DNA of 14,831 nt from CAZUCD01 sp964618855 (lineage in GTDB: Bacteria; Sumerlaeota; Sumerlaeia; SLMS01; JANRJK01): positions 1 to 14,831 of the forward strand of contig CAZUCD010000091.1 of the NCBI GenBank assembly GCA_964618855.1, read 5' to 3'. The notes beneath the pieces are model-generated. The model made no database searches. It was given only the letters and a program-made list of their open reading frames with translations, and was not told where the DNA came from. This document shows, one piece after another, positions 7,445-14,831 of the stretch; position 1 is the first letter of the stretch, and every line of letters starts with the position of its first letter. The position numbers and the translations under genes are program-made.

Positions 7445-7450
7445 AAAGGA
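7445..7450 (+). promoter_or_regulatory. Shine-Dalgarno site of the TPR gene
   Basis: AAAGGA lies 9 nt upstream of ATG 7460. Confidence 0.6.
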
Positions 7451-7459
7451 ACCGCCCCC

Positions 7460-8266
7460 ATGCCCCTGGACCTGTCTTCGATGTGGGACTTCCGCAATCC
7501 TGCGTTGAGCGAGGAGCGCTTCACCGCTGCGCTCGCGACAGCCGCGGGCGACGACGCGCTGATCCTGCGCACGCAGATCGCGCGGACATGGGGTCTTCGC
7601 GGCGACTTTGAACGCGCGCGCGCCATCCTCGCGGAGGTCGAGCCGCTCCTGGCGGGAGCGGGAGCCGAACCTCGCGTCCGACACGCGCTGGAGCTTGGCC
7701 GCACCCACGCCTCCCCCGCTCACCCGAAGGAGACGCAGACCGACGCCGCAAAGGAAGCGGGTCGTGCGTGCTACATGAGGGCGCTGGAGACGGCTAAGAC
7801 CGTGGGGCTCGACGATCTGGCCATCGATGTCATCCACATGATGGTGATGGTGGACACGGCGCCGGAGGACCAGCTTCGGTGGAACCGGGCCGCGCTCGCG
7901 CTGGTGGAGGCCACGACACAGCCGTCCGCGAAGAGGTGGGAGGCCCCGCTGCGCAACAACCTCGGGTGCGCCTACTGGGAGATGGGCCGCAACGAGGAGG
8001 CCCTGGCGGAGTTCCAGCGTGCGCTCGCGCTGCGCGAGGCGCAGGGGAATCCCGTCACGATCCGAATTGCGCACTGGATGATCGCGAAGACGCTGCGGCT
8101 GCTGGGCAGGATCGACGAGGCGCTCGCGATCCAGGAACGGCTCGAGCGCGAGTGGGAAGCCGCCGGGGACTCGGACACTTATGTCTTCGAGGAGCTCGCG
8201 CTGCTCCACCGCGCGCGGGGCGAGGACGCTCTCGCCGCCGGGTACGAGGCGAGGGCGAAGGGGTAG
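7460..8266 (+). CDS. Small TPR-repeat protein, function unknown
   Basis: This 268-residue soluble protein has no signal peptide or membrane helix. The C-terminal part has recognisable tetratricopeptide units: PLRNNLGCAYWEMGRNEEAL (163-182) continuing to about 197, IAHWMIAKTLRLLGRIDEAL (203-222) continuing to about 237, and a last one from about 240 to the end (ELALLHRARGEDALAAGYEA). A degenerate unit lies near the N-terminus (RTQIARTWGLRGDFERARAI, about 37-56). Such arrays are protein-protein scaffolds. No catalytic domain is attached. The start is ATG 7460, with AAAGGA and a plausible promoter upstream, so it is probably a separate unit from the PKS trio. Its TAG is one base from the stop of the converging zinc-ribbon gene. 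A role with its neighbours cannot be inferred. Confidence 0.85.
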   Translation: MPLDLSSMWDFRNPALSEERFTAALATAAGDDALILRTQIARTWGLRGDFERARAILAEVEPLLAGAGAEPRVRHALELGRTHASPAHPKETQTDAAKEAGRACYMRALETAKTVGLDDLAIDVIHMMVMVDTAPEDQLRWNRAALALVEATTQPSAKRWEAPLRNNLGCAYWEMGRNEEALAEFQRALALREAQGNPVTIRIAHWMIAKTLRLLGRIDEALAIQERLEREWEAAGDSDTYVFEELALLHRARGEDALAAGYEARAKG

Positions 8267-8267
8267 G

Positions 8268-9149
8268 CTACCGCCGCTCCCCCGTGTCGAGCAGGATCGC
8301 CTGCGCCACGACGAGTCGCCGGTCGCACGCAAAGTACGGGTCCGGCGTCATGTCCAGGACGTACGAGTCGAAGAGGGTGAACTCGCGGTTGAAGGTCGCA
8401 AAGACGTGGTGGTCGTCGCCATCGCCCTTCACGAAGATGAAGTTCAGCCGAAGCAGTCCGTACATCGGCCCGAACAGGCGACGCGCGATGGCCATCAGGG
8501 GCGAATCCTCGCGCGCGACGCCGAAGAGTGCTCCCCCCGGCGCGTACATTTCCCAACGCCTGCGAATCATCCCCCACAAAACGTGCTGGCGCAGGTGCCC
8601 AAGCACGGTCCCATCCATGCCGCGCACCGTGTAGTTTGCGAACGGAAACTGGAAACGCTCGAGCTGGAGCACCTCAAACACGGGGCGCGAACGGGATTCA
8701 TCCTCGTAGAATGTGATGTGCCTCAGGGGCGAAATGAACACCGCCAGGACGATGGAGACAACGAACCCGATGGCGAAGACCGCCATCCCGACGACGATGC
8801 CGCCGTCGCCGAGCGCGGACTTGAGCAGGTCCGCCGCGATGAAAGCGAGCGCGAGGCTTGCAAGGAGCCCGACGAACACGACTGCCAGCACGGCCATCTG
8901 CCTGAGGAACTGGATGGGGCGGAAGGCGAACAGCACAAGGCGTCCCGCCTCGTCGCGTATGTAGTACGATGCGTTGATGGCGAGCTTCTTCTGCTTGATG
9001 GCGAGCCGCGGCAGGCCGTCGAGCTGGCCGGGGGCGGAGGGCACGGGAACGGTCACGATTCGGCCACACGCCGTGCAGGGGAACTGCGCGCCATAGTACT
9101 GCGGGGTTAGCTGGTATGCCGCCCCGCAACCACAAGTGATCGAGTTCAT
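8268..9149 (-). CDS. Zinc-ribbon, two-TM membrane protein; possible scramblase/LURP-one-like fold
   Basis: This 293-residue protein starts at ATG 9149. The N-terminus is a four-cysteine zinc ribbon (C6, C8, C25, C28: TCGCGAAY...PCTACGR). Two hydrophobic helices follow at about 84-108 and 116-140, joined by a short loop (SALGDGGIV). The segment before them (AINASYYIRDEAGRLVLFAF, 57-76) and the segments after (FANYTVRGMDGTVLG, 170-184, and CDRRLVVAQAILLD, 275-288) resemble the strand pattern of tubby-like/phospholipid scramblase/LURP-one proteins. If so, the TM hairpin is inserted in the barrel (inference, moderate). The frame is open 53 codons further upstream into the kinase 3' end, but the ribbon begins at this ATG. 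No clear Shine-Dalgarno is present. It lies 71 nt after the kinase on the same strand and may be co-transcribed. Confidence 0.82.
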   Translation of the reverse strand: MNSITCGCGAAYQLTPQYYGAQFPCTACGRIVTVPVPSAPGQLDGLPRLAIKQKKLAINASYYIRDEAGRLVLFAFRPIQFLRQMAVLAVVFVGLLASLALAFIAADLLKSALGDGGIVVGMAVFAIGFVVSIVLAVFISPLRHITFYEDESRSRPVFEVLQLERFQFPFANYTVRGMDGTVLGHLRQHVLWGMIRRRWEMYAPGGALFGVAREDSPLMAIARRLFGPMYGLLRLNFIFVKGDGDDHHVFATFNREFTLFDSYVLDMTPDPYFACDRRLVVAQAILLDTGERR

Positions 9150-9220
9150 GGATGGAAGTGGTGATCGCGCGTCCGTCTCGGGCAAGCGGCATGACGCCCG
9201 GGCCCTGCGGGCTGGGGACG

Positions 9221-12200
9221 CTACCTGACCCTGGCCGCGTAGAGTTCGTCGAACTGCCTGCCGAGCGCCTCCTGCCTCTCGGCGAGGGTCATGCCATCGA
9301 AAAGGCACCGCTGGAGTTGCGCCTCGAGGTCCGGGAAGACACTCGCAAATGAGGAGGCTGAGTCCAGGGGCTCCCCCAGGGATGGATGGGCGCGGGCCGC
9401 CTGCTCCAAGGCGGTCCAGTCCACACCGGGGGATTCGGCCTCAAGGTAGTCGGCGAGGGCTTCGTGCCAGAGCCGCCACGCCTCGTTTCGGGCCGCCTCG
9501 GTCGGTTGGTCTCCCAGGCGCCCGGCGACGAGCGCGGGCACCAATGTGGCGGGCACGATCATGTCCGGGCTTGGCGGTTCGGGCATCGAGCCCTCGAGGC
9601 TTTGCAGGAGTTCCCGGGCAGGCCTCGTGTCACGGCGAAAGACCATGCGCATGGCGGCATCCCTGCGTGCGAGGGTGAGCGCGGCCTCCGCGTCCCCGCG
9701 GTTGTTGAGGATCCGCGCGGTGAGGATTCCAGCCTCGAGGCGGACGAGGTCGCCGTCCTCCACCGGCCGTGCGGAGCCGCGTCTGCTCACTTCAGCAAGT
9801 CGCCGAGCAGCCTCCCCAACAAACATGTGGGCAGCAGGTTCTTCCGCCGCCGTGGGGCACTCCCGAAGGAAGGTCGCCATCGATGGGAGCATGTGGATCG
9901 TGTCCGGGAAGGCGGCATTCCGCGGACGGCTACCCCACAGCCTGGCCAGGGTGTTCAGGAGTAGTTTCTGCGCTTCGACGGAGCCGCCACGCTGCGTGAC
10001 GTCGCTGCATGCGTCTGCGAGGAAGGAGGGTATCCTATCGCGGGGGTCGTCGATCCTGCGCCACCCTTCCACGCGCAGGAGTTCCATGGCCTCGGGAATG
10101 CGGTCAGCGGGTGCGTTGACATACCACTTGCGGTGGCGTTCGCGGACCCAAAGGGCGACGCGCTCCCGCCAGGGCATGCCTTCATTACCAGGCAGGTCGG
10201 CGGTCTTCCACGGTATCACTTCGACGATGGTCCACCGCGCGTCAGCCTCGCGGAGCACAACCCGACGGCCATCGGCGCTTATGGTGCCGAAGTCGCGGTC
10301 GGTGGAGAAAACCTCGCGTCCAGAGCGCGTGTCCCAAACGCGGCACTCCCCCCCCGCCCACGCGACCAAACGATCTCCGCCCGGCAGGAACCGCACGTTG
10401 TCCACAAGGAACCCCGCGAGCCCCAGGACGGCCCGTTGTTGCTCCTCACGCCAGTCCCAGAGGACGCCAGCACCCATCTCCGGCTGCGCCAGCAGCAGTT
10501 TGCCGTCCGGCGAGAACCAAAGCATGTAGGCGGGGTGGGTCGGCATCCTCATGCTTTGTGAAATCCGACCGGTCCGGGAATCCCAGCACACGATTCCCCC
10601 GTCCTCGAGCGAGGCCGCCACGACGCTGCCGTCGGGCGCCCAGGCGAGGCGGCGGACCTTCGCCGGCGCAGGTGTGCAGGGCATCACCGCCCCGGCGGTC
10701 GTTCCATCGAGGATCGTTGCCGTCCCCCTGTCGGTCACAACGGCGAGTTGGGTGGAATCGGGAGAGAACGCAGCAGTTATGAATGCGTGCCCACTTGGCG
10801 CTGGAAACTCCCCCACCTTGGTGCCATCGTCCAGCGACCACAGTTGCAGGCATTTGCGGTCGCTCGGAATCAGGAAGAGCCTCCGCGCATCGGGACTTCC
10901 GGAGAAGTCGTGCGGCTCGTCCTCCCATTGGTAGGTCGCGGTGACCTCGCTCGTGGCGCGGCTGGACTTCTCGACGGTGAATCCGGTCCCCCGCCGGCCG
11001 AAGGCGATGGTCTCGGTGCCATCCGGGGAGGGACGCGTTCCCCGGTACCAGTTGAAGCCCTCCGCGGCCACGCAGATTAGGCGGCCGGTTGCGGTGTCGC
11101 GCGACTCGACGCGGCCACGGCGGATCATCGTGTAGTACGAAGTGTCGAGGCCCATGCCGGGGGTGCGGCCGTTGAGGGTCTTGCCGACATACTGCCGGTG
11201 GAGCTGCCGGACGTGGGTCTCGCCATCGCGCTCAATGAACCACGCGGAAGGTGCGTCCGGCATCAGTTCGACCTGGATGTCATTGCGTGCCAGCAGGGTC
11301 CGGGGCCTTTCGCCCGTCAGCATGGATGGATAGGGAAACGTGGCGTAGGCGAACGAGTAGCGCGCCATGACTGTTGATTCATCGTGCCCAAGCTGGATCC
11401 GGCTCACCTCGTCGGCATCCAGCGCTGCCAACTCTGCGAGTGCCCGGCGTGCGTCGCGCGTAAATCGGGGGAAGGACTTTTCCTGCCATGTCGCCGTGTC
11501 CCATGTGCGGATGAAAGAGCCGTCTGCGCGGACTGCGGCGAGGAGGGTGCGGCCACCCCGGGCAAACTCGAAGTCGGCGACCTCGGCGCCGAGCGCGTGG
11601 AACTCGCCCGAAACGGTGTCCAGGACGCAGGCATCCTCTCGGCGCGAACAAATCGCGATGAAGCGCCTGTCGGGCGAGGACTCCGCCCTGTAGCCCGATC
11701 CATCCAGCATCGCTTGGGCGGCGAGGACGCGCCCCGTGGCGAGGGACTCCATCCGCACCCCGCCGCTCGACACCGAGACCAGGACGCCTGGGTCGTGTGC
11801 GAACAGCACGGCATCGACACGTGACTGGTGCGGGGCCAGGTCCCGGCTTTTCCCGTCCCGATCGATCGGGACGAGCCGGACCGCGCCGTCCGCCGTGCCG
11901 AGCGCGAGCATCTGGTTGTCCGGTGCGATCGCGAGGGAGCGAATCTCGGCCGATTCGTCGACTTCCAGGACGCGGCGCCCGGAGCCCGTCTCGTGAACCT
12001 GCGCGGACTTCGACCCTGATGACACGGACGCGACGAGCGACTCGTCGTCCGACCAGGAGACGACGGGGCGGTCAAGGAAGCCCCCGCGCAGCCGGGCGAT
12101 CACCCCACCGGAGGCCGCGTGGGCAACGACCAGCGAATCGTCCGACCGGCGGTAGGCCAGGGCGCGTGTTCGAGAGGGTGAGAGAGAGAGGTACTCGAGG

Positions 12201-13969
12201 GGAATCGTCACAAGGTCCGAGAGGGCGCGCGTTAGCACAAGCCCCCACTCCCAGGTGCGTTTCGCCTCAGGGATGCGCTCGAGCAGGCCGATTGCTTCCT
12301 CGCCCCGCTGCTGGTCCACGAGGGCGTTCGCGAGCAGGAGCGTGGAGTAGTCCGCCTCAGCCTGCGCATCGGCACGGGCCGCAACCTCGGCGGCGCGCGC
12401 CTCCTCGGTCATGGCGAGCTGGCCCCTCAGGCGCTCCGCGGCCTCGCCCAGGCGGCTGGAGGAGATGGTGCCGATGACGACAATGCCCGCGAGAAGGACG
12501 AACGCGGCGACGGTCAACTGGCGGACGAGGCTGCGCTGTCGCGCCAGTCGGGCCTGTTCCGCCTCCACGCGCGAGAGCAGGGAATCGCGCGCCCCGCCGC
12601 CAGGAAGGGCGTTCGCCTGGGCACGCGCAAGTGTCAGGTCCCCATGCGCGAGCGCGGCCTTCGCGTAGCGCTCAACGAGCCTGGCCCTCTGCGTGGGAAC
12701 CTGCGGATTGTCCGGCCAGAGCCGGTCGGCCTGCCCGACTTTCTCGAGTGCTTCCGTGAGGACCGGGTAGTCGGTCGTGTGGTCGAGCTGCGGGCTCGCG
12801 GCGATCTCGTTAATGATGGCCGCGGACTCGCGGCGGCGTGTCGCTCCGGTCAGGAAGTCCTGGACCCTGTCGAGGAAGTGCTTGGCCGTGGGGATCCTGC
12901 GCGCGGGCTCGCGGTCGAGCGCCTCAGTGGCGAGCGAGACGAGTTCGTGCGGGAGGTGGCGGCCGGCTCCGGCCTCCTCGATGGGGACGAAGCTCCCGGC
13001 GCAGGCCAGCGCAAACGCCTGCTGCGAAGTCGCCGCGTCATGCGGCATCCTGCCGGTGAGGATCTTGTAGAGCGTCCCCCCGAGCAGGTACACATCCGTC
13101 CACTCGCCGATGCCGGCCGGGGAAGAGCTCGTCTGCTCGGGCGCCATGTAGCCCGGGGTGCCCGCGGGATTGCTCGCCGAGTGGATGGACGGATAGGTGC
13201 GCGGGGGGGGCGGCTCGCCGTTGACGGTGGGCGGGTCGCAGACCATCAGGGCGAGTCCCCAATCCATCAGGAGCACCTCGCCGTATTCCCCGATCATCAC
13301 CTGCGATGGTTTGAGATCGCGGTGGATGACGCCGCGCGAGTGCGCAAAGGCGACGGCCTGGGAGAGCTGCGCCAGGATGGGGACATGGCGCGCGACGTAC
13401 TCCTCGGGCGCCATGGACTCGAAGTCGCGTTTGAGGATCTCCTCCCAGTTCTGCCCGCGCACGAACTTCATCGCCAGCAGCGGCCAGCCGTCGTCGTCAA
13501 AACCCAGGTCGTAGACGGGGACGATGTTCGGATGATCCAGCAGCGCGGCGGTGAGTGCCTCCCCGCGGAAGGAGCGCAGGTGCGTGTTGCTTTCCGTAAA
13601 TGGGACGGCCCCTGCGCCGAGGCGGAGGCGCTTCACGGCAACGATCCGCCTGAGCCTGCGCTGGACCCCTTCCCACACCTCCCCCATGCCTCCCTTGCCG
13701 ACGACGCGCAGAAGGCTGAAGCCCATGGCGGTGCGGTCCTCGAGGCTTGCAGCGATCTCCGCGGGGTCGTCGGAATCCACCAGCGAATCGATGTCGTCGA
13801 TGGCGACGGTCCCTCCCGGGCCGGAGGAGCCCGACGGTGCGGCCTCGCGCGGGAAGAGCGTTGGGTGCGTCCCGCTGGGCTTGTAGGACGCACCGGCGTC
13901 CGCCGGCATGTCGCCGGGCATGGGGATTGGCGTCGTGTGTCCCGGTTCGTCGGGGACAGGCGGTTTCAT
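9221..13969 (-). CDS. Giant Ser/Thr protein kinase with TM segment and WD40 propellers
   Basis: This membrane-anchored Hanks-type kinase has 1582 residues from ATG 13969. The N-terminal ~75 residues are Pro/Gly/Ser-rich. The kinase domain spans about 80-375: GKGGMGEV (91-98), VAVKRL with K113, RGE (αC Glu at 137), HRDLKPSQ (216-223), DWG (236-238) and APE (276-278). A helical TPR-like stretch covers about 400-475, and one TM helix lies at about 484-502 (VAAFVLLAGIVVIGTIS). A coiled coil (503-535), then LLANALVDQQRGEEAIGLLERI and RTWEWGLV, precede WD40-type blades from about 590 to 1250 (SPDGKLLLAQ, VLWDW, GGECRVWDTRSGR). The last ~320 residues are helical and unassigned. The propeller should lie outside the cytoplasm. 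The HRDLKPxN asparagine is Gln here. In-frame starts at 13999 and 14065 exist but add unconserved-looking residues. The gene is divergent from mnmG. Confidence 0.9.
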   Translation of the reverse strand: MKPPVPDEPGHTTPIPMPGDMPADAGASYKPSGTHPTLFPREAAPSGSSGPGGTVAIDDIDSLVDSDDPAEIAASLEDRTAMGFSLLRVVGKGGMGEVWEGVQRRLRRIVAVKRLRLGAGAVPFTESNTHLRSFRGEALTAALLDHPNIVPVYDLGFDDDGWPLLAMKFVRGQNWEEILKRDFESMAPEEYVARHVPILAQLSQAVAFAHSRGVIHRDLKPSQVMIGEYGEVLLMDWGLALMVCDPPTVNGEPPPPRTYPSIHSASNPAGTPGYMAPEQTSSSPAGIGEWTDVYLLGGTLYKILTGRMPHDAATSQQAFALACAGSFVPIEEAGAGRHLPHELVSLATEALDREPARRIPTAKHFLDRVQDFLTGATRRRESAAIINEIAASPQLDHTTDYPVLTEALEKVGQADRLWPDNPQVPTQRARLVERYAKAALAHGDLTLARAQANALPGGGARDSLLSRVEAEQARLARQRSLVRQLTVAAFVLLAGIVVIGTISSSRLGEAAERLRGQLAMTEEARAAEVAARADAQAEADYSTLLLANALVDQQRGEEAIGLLERIPEAKRTWEWGLVLTRALSDLVTIPLEYLSLSPSRTRALAYRRSDDSLVVAHAASGGVIARLRGGFLDRPVVSWSDDESLVASVSSGSKSAQVHETGSGRRVLEVDESAEIRSLAIAPDNQMLALGTADGAVRLVPIDRDGKSRDLAPHQSRVDAVLFAHDPGVLVSVSSGGVRMESLATGRVLAAQAMLDGSGYRAESSPDRRFIAICSRREDACVLDTVSGEFHALGAEVADFEFARGGRTLLAAVRADGSFIRTWDTATWQEKSFPRFTRDARRALAELAALDADEVSRIQLGHDESTVMARYSFAYATFPYPSMLTGERPRTLLARNDIQVELMPDAPSAWFIERDGETHVRQLHRQYVGKTLNGRTPGMGLDTSYYTMIRRGRVESRDTATGRLICVAAEGFNWYRGTRPSPDGTETIAFGRRGTGFTVEKSSRATSEVTATYQWEDEPHDFSGSPDARRLFLIPSDRKCLQLWSLDDGTKVGEFPAPSGHAFITAAFSPDSTQLAVVTDRGTATILDGTTAGAVMPCTPAPAKVRRLAWAPDGSVVAASLEDGGIVCWDSRTGRISQSMRMPTHPAYMLWFSPDGKLLLAQPEMGAGVLWDWREEQQRAVLGLAGFLVDNVRFLPGGDRLVAWAGGECRVWDTRSGREVFSTDRDFGTISADGRRVVLREADARWTIVEVIPWKTADLPGNEGMPWRERVALWVRERHRKWYVNAPADRIPEAMELLRVEGWRRIDDPRDRIPSFLADACSDVTQRGGSVEAQKLLLNTLARLWGSRPRNAAFPDTIHMLPSMATFLRECPTAAEEPAAHMFVGEAARRLAEVSRRGSARPVEDGDLVRLEAGILTARILNNRGDAEAALTLARRDAAMRMVFRRDTRPARELLQSLEGSMPEPPSPDMIVPATLVPALVAGRLGDQPTEAARNEAWRLWHEALADYLEAESPGVDWTALEQAARAHPSLGEPLDSASSFASVFPDLEAQLQRCLFDGMTLAERQEALGRQFDELYAARVR

Positions 13970-14074
13970 GGCTACAGTTTCAGATGCGATTGCGCCCATC
14001 CACGCGCCGCCGGAATGGAAAGGCAACACGCAAGTGCAGCAAGACCGCCCCCGGGGACTCCCCATCCCTTGCGA
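13970..14074. promoter_or_regulatory. Divergent kinase/mnmG intergenic region
   Basis: These 105 bases separate two opposed start codons and should hold both promoters, but I see no convincing -35/-10 pair on either strand. Near the mnmG side there are two adjoining palindromes, CCCCGGGG (14049-14056) and GGGGACTCCCC (14053-14063). They are candidate operator half-sites but also the kind of sequence that chance produces in GC-rich DNA. Confidence 0.35.
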
Positions 14075-14831
14075 ATGAACGGTTCAGCAACGCCCCACGT
14101 CGTGGTCGTGGGGGCAGGCCACGCCGGCATAGAGGCTGCCTTCGCGGCGGCCCGCCTTGGCGTGCGCACAACTCTCGTGACCATGGACGCGCGTGCCGTG
14201 GGCAGGATGAGCTGCAACCCGGCTATCGGTGGCCTGGGGAAGGGCCATGTCGTCCGTGAGATCGACGCGATGGGCGGCCTCATGGGTGAGGCCGCGGATG
14301 CAGCAGGGCTGCAGTTCCGCATGCTCAACCGAAGCAAGGGAGCCGCCGTGCGTGCGCCGAGGGTCCAATGCGACAAGGACGCCTACGCCACGTGGATGCA
14401 GGGAAGGCTCGCCAGGGAGGGGAATCTCTCCATCGTCGAGGGGGAGGTGGAGTCGCTTGAGGTGCGCGGCGGCTGCGTTCGCGCGGTCCGGCTCTCGGAA
14501 GGCTCCCGCGTGCCGTGCGACGCGCTGGTGCTGACCACGGGGACGTTCCTCGATGCGGTGATGCACTGCGGCGACTCGTCGACGGAGGGTGGCCGGGCGG
14601 GTGAACGCGCGGCCCATGGAATCGCCCAGGCATTCATGGAGCTGGGCCTCGAGGTGGGCAGGCTGAAGACCGGCACGCCGGCGCGACTGCACCGCGAATC
14701 CATCGACTTCTCGCGGACGACACCCCAACAGGGCGAGGAACCGCCGCCCTTTTTCAGCCGCCGCACCCGGGCGGTGCCGGGCCCGCAGATGCCCTGCCAT
14801 CTGACGCGCACGAACGCGCGCACACACGATC
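14075..14831 (+). CDS. mnmG: tRNA uridine-5-carboxymethylaminomethyl modification enzyme MnmG (partial, 5' part)
   Basis: With MnmE, this FAD enzyme installs the carboxymethylaminomethyl group on wobble U34 of certain tRNAs. The frame runs from ATG 14075 to the window edge without a stop, giving 252 codons of an expected total of about 600. VVVVGAGHAGIEAA (9-22) is the FAD-binding GxGxxG. MSCNPAIGGLGKGH (45-58) is the MnmG signature, and LQFRMLNRSKGAAVRAPRVQ (79-98) follows. TTGTFLD, GGRAGE and RLKTGTPAR come next. Family prolines are changed to Ala in KGPAV (here KGAAV) and TGTPPR (here TGTPAR). Everything else fits, so it is an intact orthologue rather than a pseudogene. A TTG at 14069 is in frame two codons upstream. 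It has a closer GGGGA and could be the start. Confidence 0.95.
   Translation, partial: MNGSATPHVVVVGAGHAGIEAAFAAARLGVRTTLVTMDARAVGRMSCNPAIGGLGKGHVVREIDAMGGLMGEAADAAGLQFRMLNRSKGAAVRAPRVQCDKDAYATWMQGRLAREGNLSIVEGEVESLEVRGGCVRAVRLSEGSRVPCDALVLTTGTFLDAVMHCGDSSTEGGRAGERAAHGIAQAFMELGLEVGRLKTGTPARLHRESIDFSRTTPQQGEEPPPFFSRRTRAVPGPQMPCHLTRTNARTHD

Noticed and set aside
6006..8332. Two minus-strand frames of about 450 codons opposite the PKS and TPR genes
   Set aside because: They are shadow frames with arginine-rich, motif-free translations. The plus-strand genes carry catalytic triad and TPR signatures.
9150..9220. GCCCG/CGGGC hairpin between the kinase and the zinc-ribbon gene as a terminator
   Set aside because: The stem has only five pairs with a GC loop and no U-tract, which is expected by chance at this base composition.
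9546..10529. 327-codon plus-strand frame within the kinase gene
   Set aside because: The translation is Ser/Arg-rich and antisense to the continuous WD40 and C-terminal coding frame. It has no ribosome-binding site or domain.

Overview
This is a GC-rich bacterial window in which coding frames show strong third-position GC. It most likely comes from Planctomycetota or another member or neighbour of the PVC superphylum. The evidence is indirect. There is a Ser/Thr kinase of about 1580 residues with a DWG (not DFG) activation motif, a single membrane helix and a C-terminal WD40 beta-propeller section. There is a membrane protein with a CxC...CxxC zinc ribbon of the style common in planctomycetes. 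There is also a type III polyketide synthase cluster of methyltransferase, flavoprotein and synthase. No rRNA, tRNA, CRISPR array, insertion sequence or integrase was seen, so this looks like chromosomal core DNA with a few lineage-specific genes.

Layout: (1) 1-192, the 3' end of an unidentified rightward gene, which converges on and slightly overlaps coaE. (2) 176-2078, leftward glyA (serine hydroxymethyltransferase) then coaE (dephospho-CoA kinase). (3) 2079-2379, a divergent intergenic region. (4) 2380-4293, rightward rpoD (primary sigma factor), closed by a very strong intrinsic terminator at 4327-4370. (5) 4409-7382, a tight, overlapping three-gene rightward unit of SAM methyltransferase, FAD-dependent oxidoreductase and type III polyketide synthase. 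(6) 7460-8266, a small TPR protein with its own plausible promoter. (7) 8268-13969, two leftward genes, the giant kinase/WD40 protein and then a zinc-ribbon two-TM protein; the latter ends one base from the stop of the TPR gene. (8) 14075 to the window end, the first 252 codons of rightward mnmG (gidA), divergent from the kinase.

How they work together: the housekeeping genes (glyA, coaE, rpoD, mnmG) act in one-carbon metabolism, CoA synthesis, transcription and tRNA wobble modification, with no obvious joint role. The methyltransferase, flavoprotein and synthase trio is the specialised-metabolism part. The most economical reading is that the synthase makes a resorcinol or pyrone from a fatty starter and malonyl-CoA, and the flavoprotein and methyltransferase oxidise and methylate it. 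The kinase and the zinc-ribbon membrane protein may form a membrane-linked signalling pair, but only their adjacency supports this.
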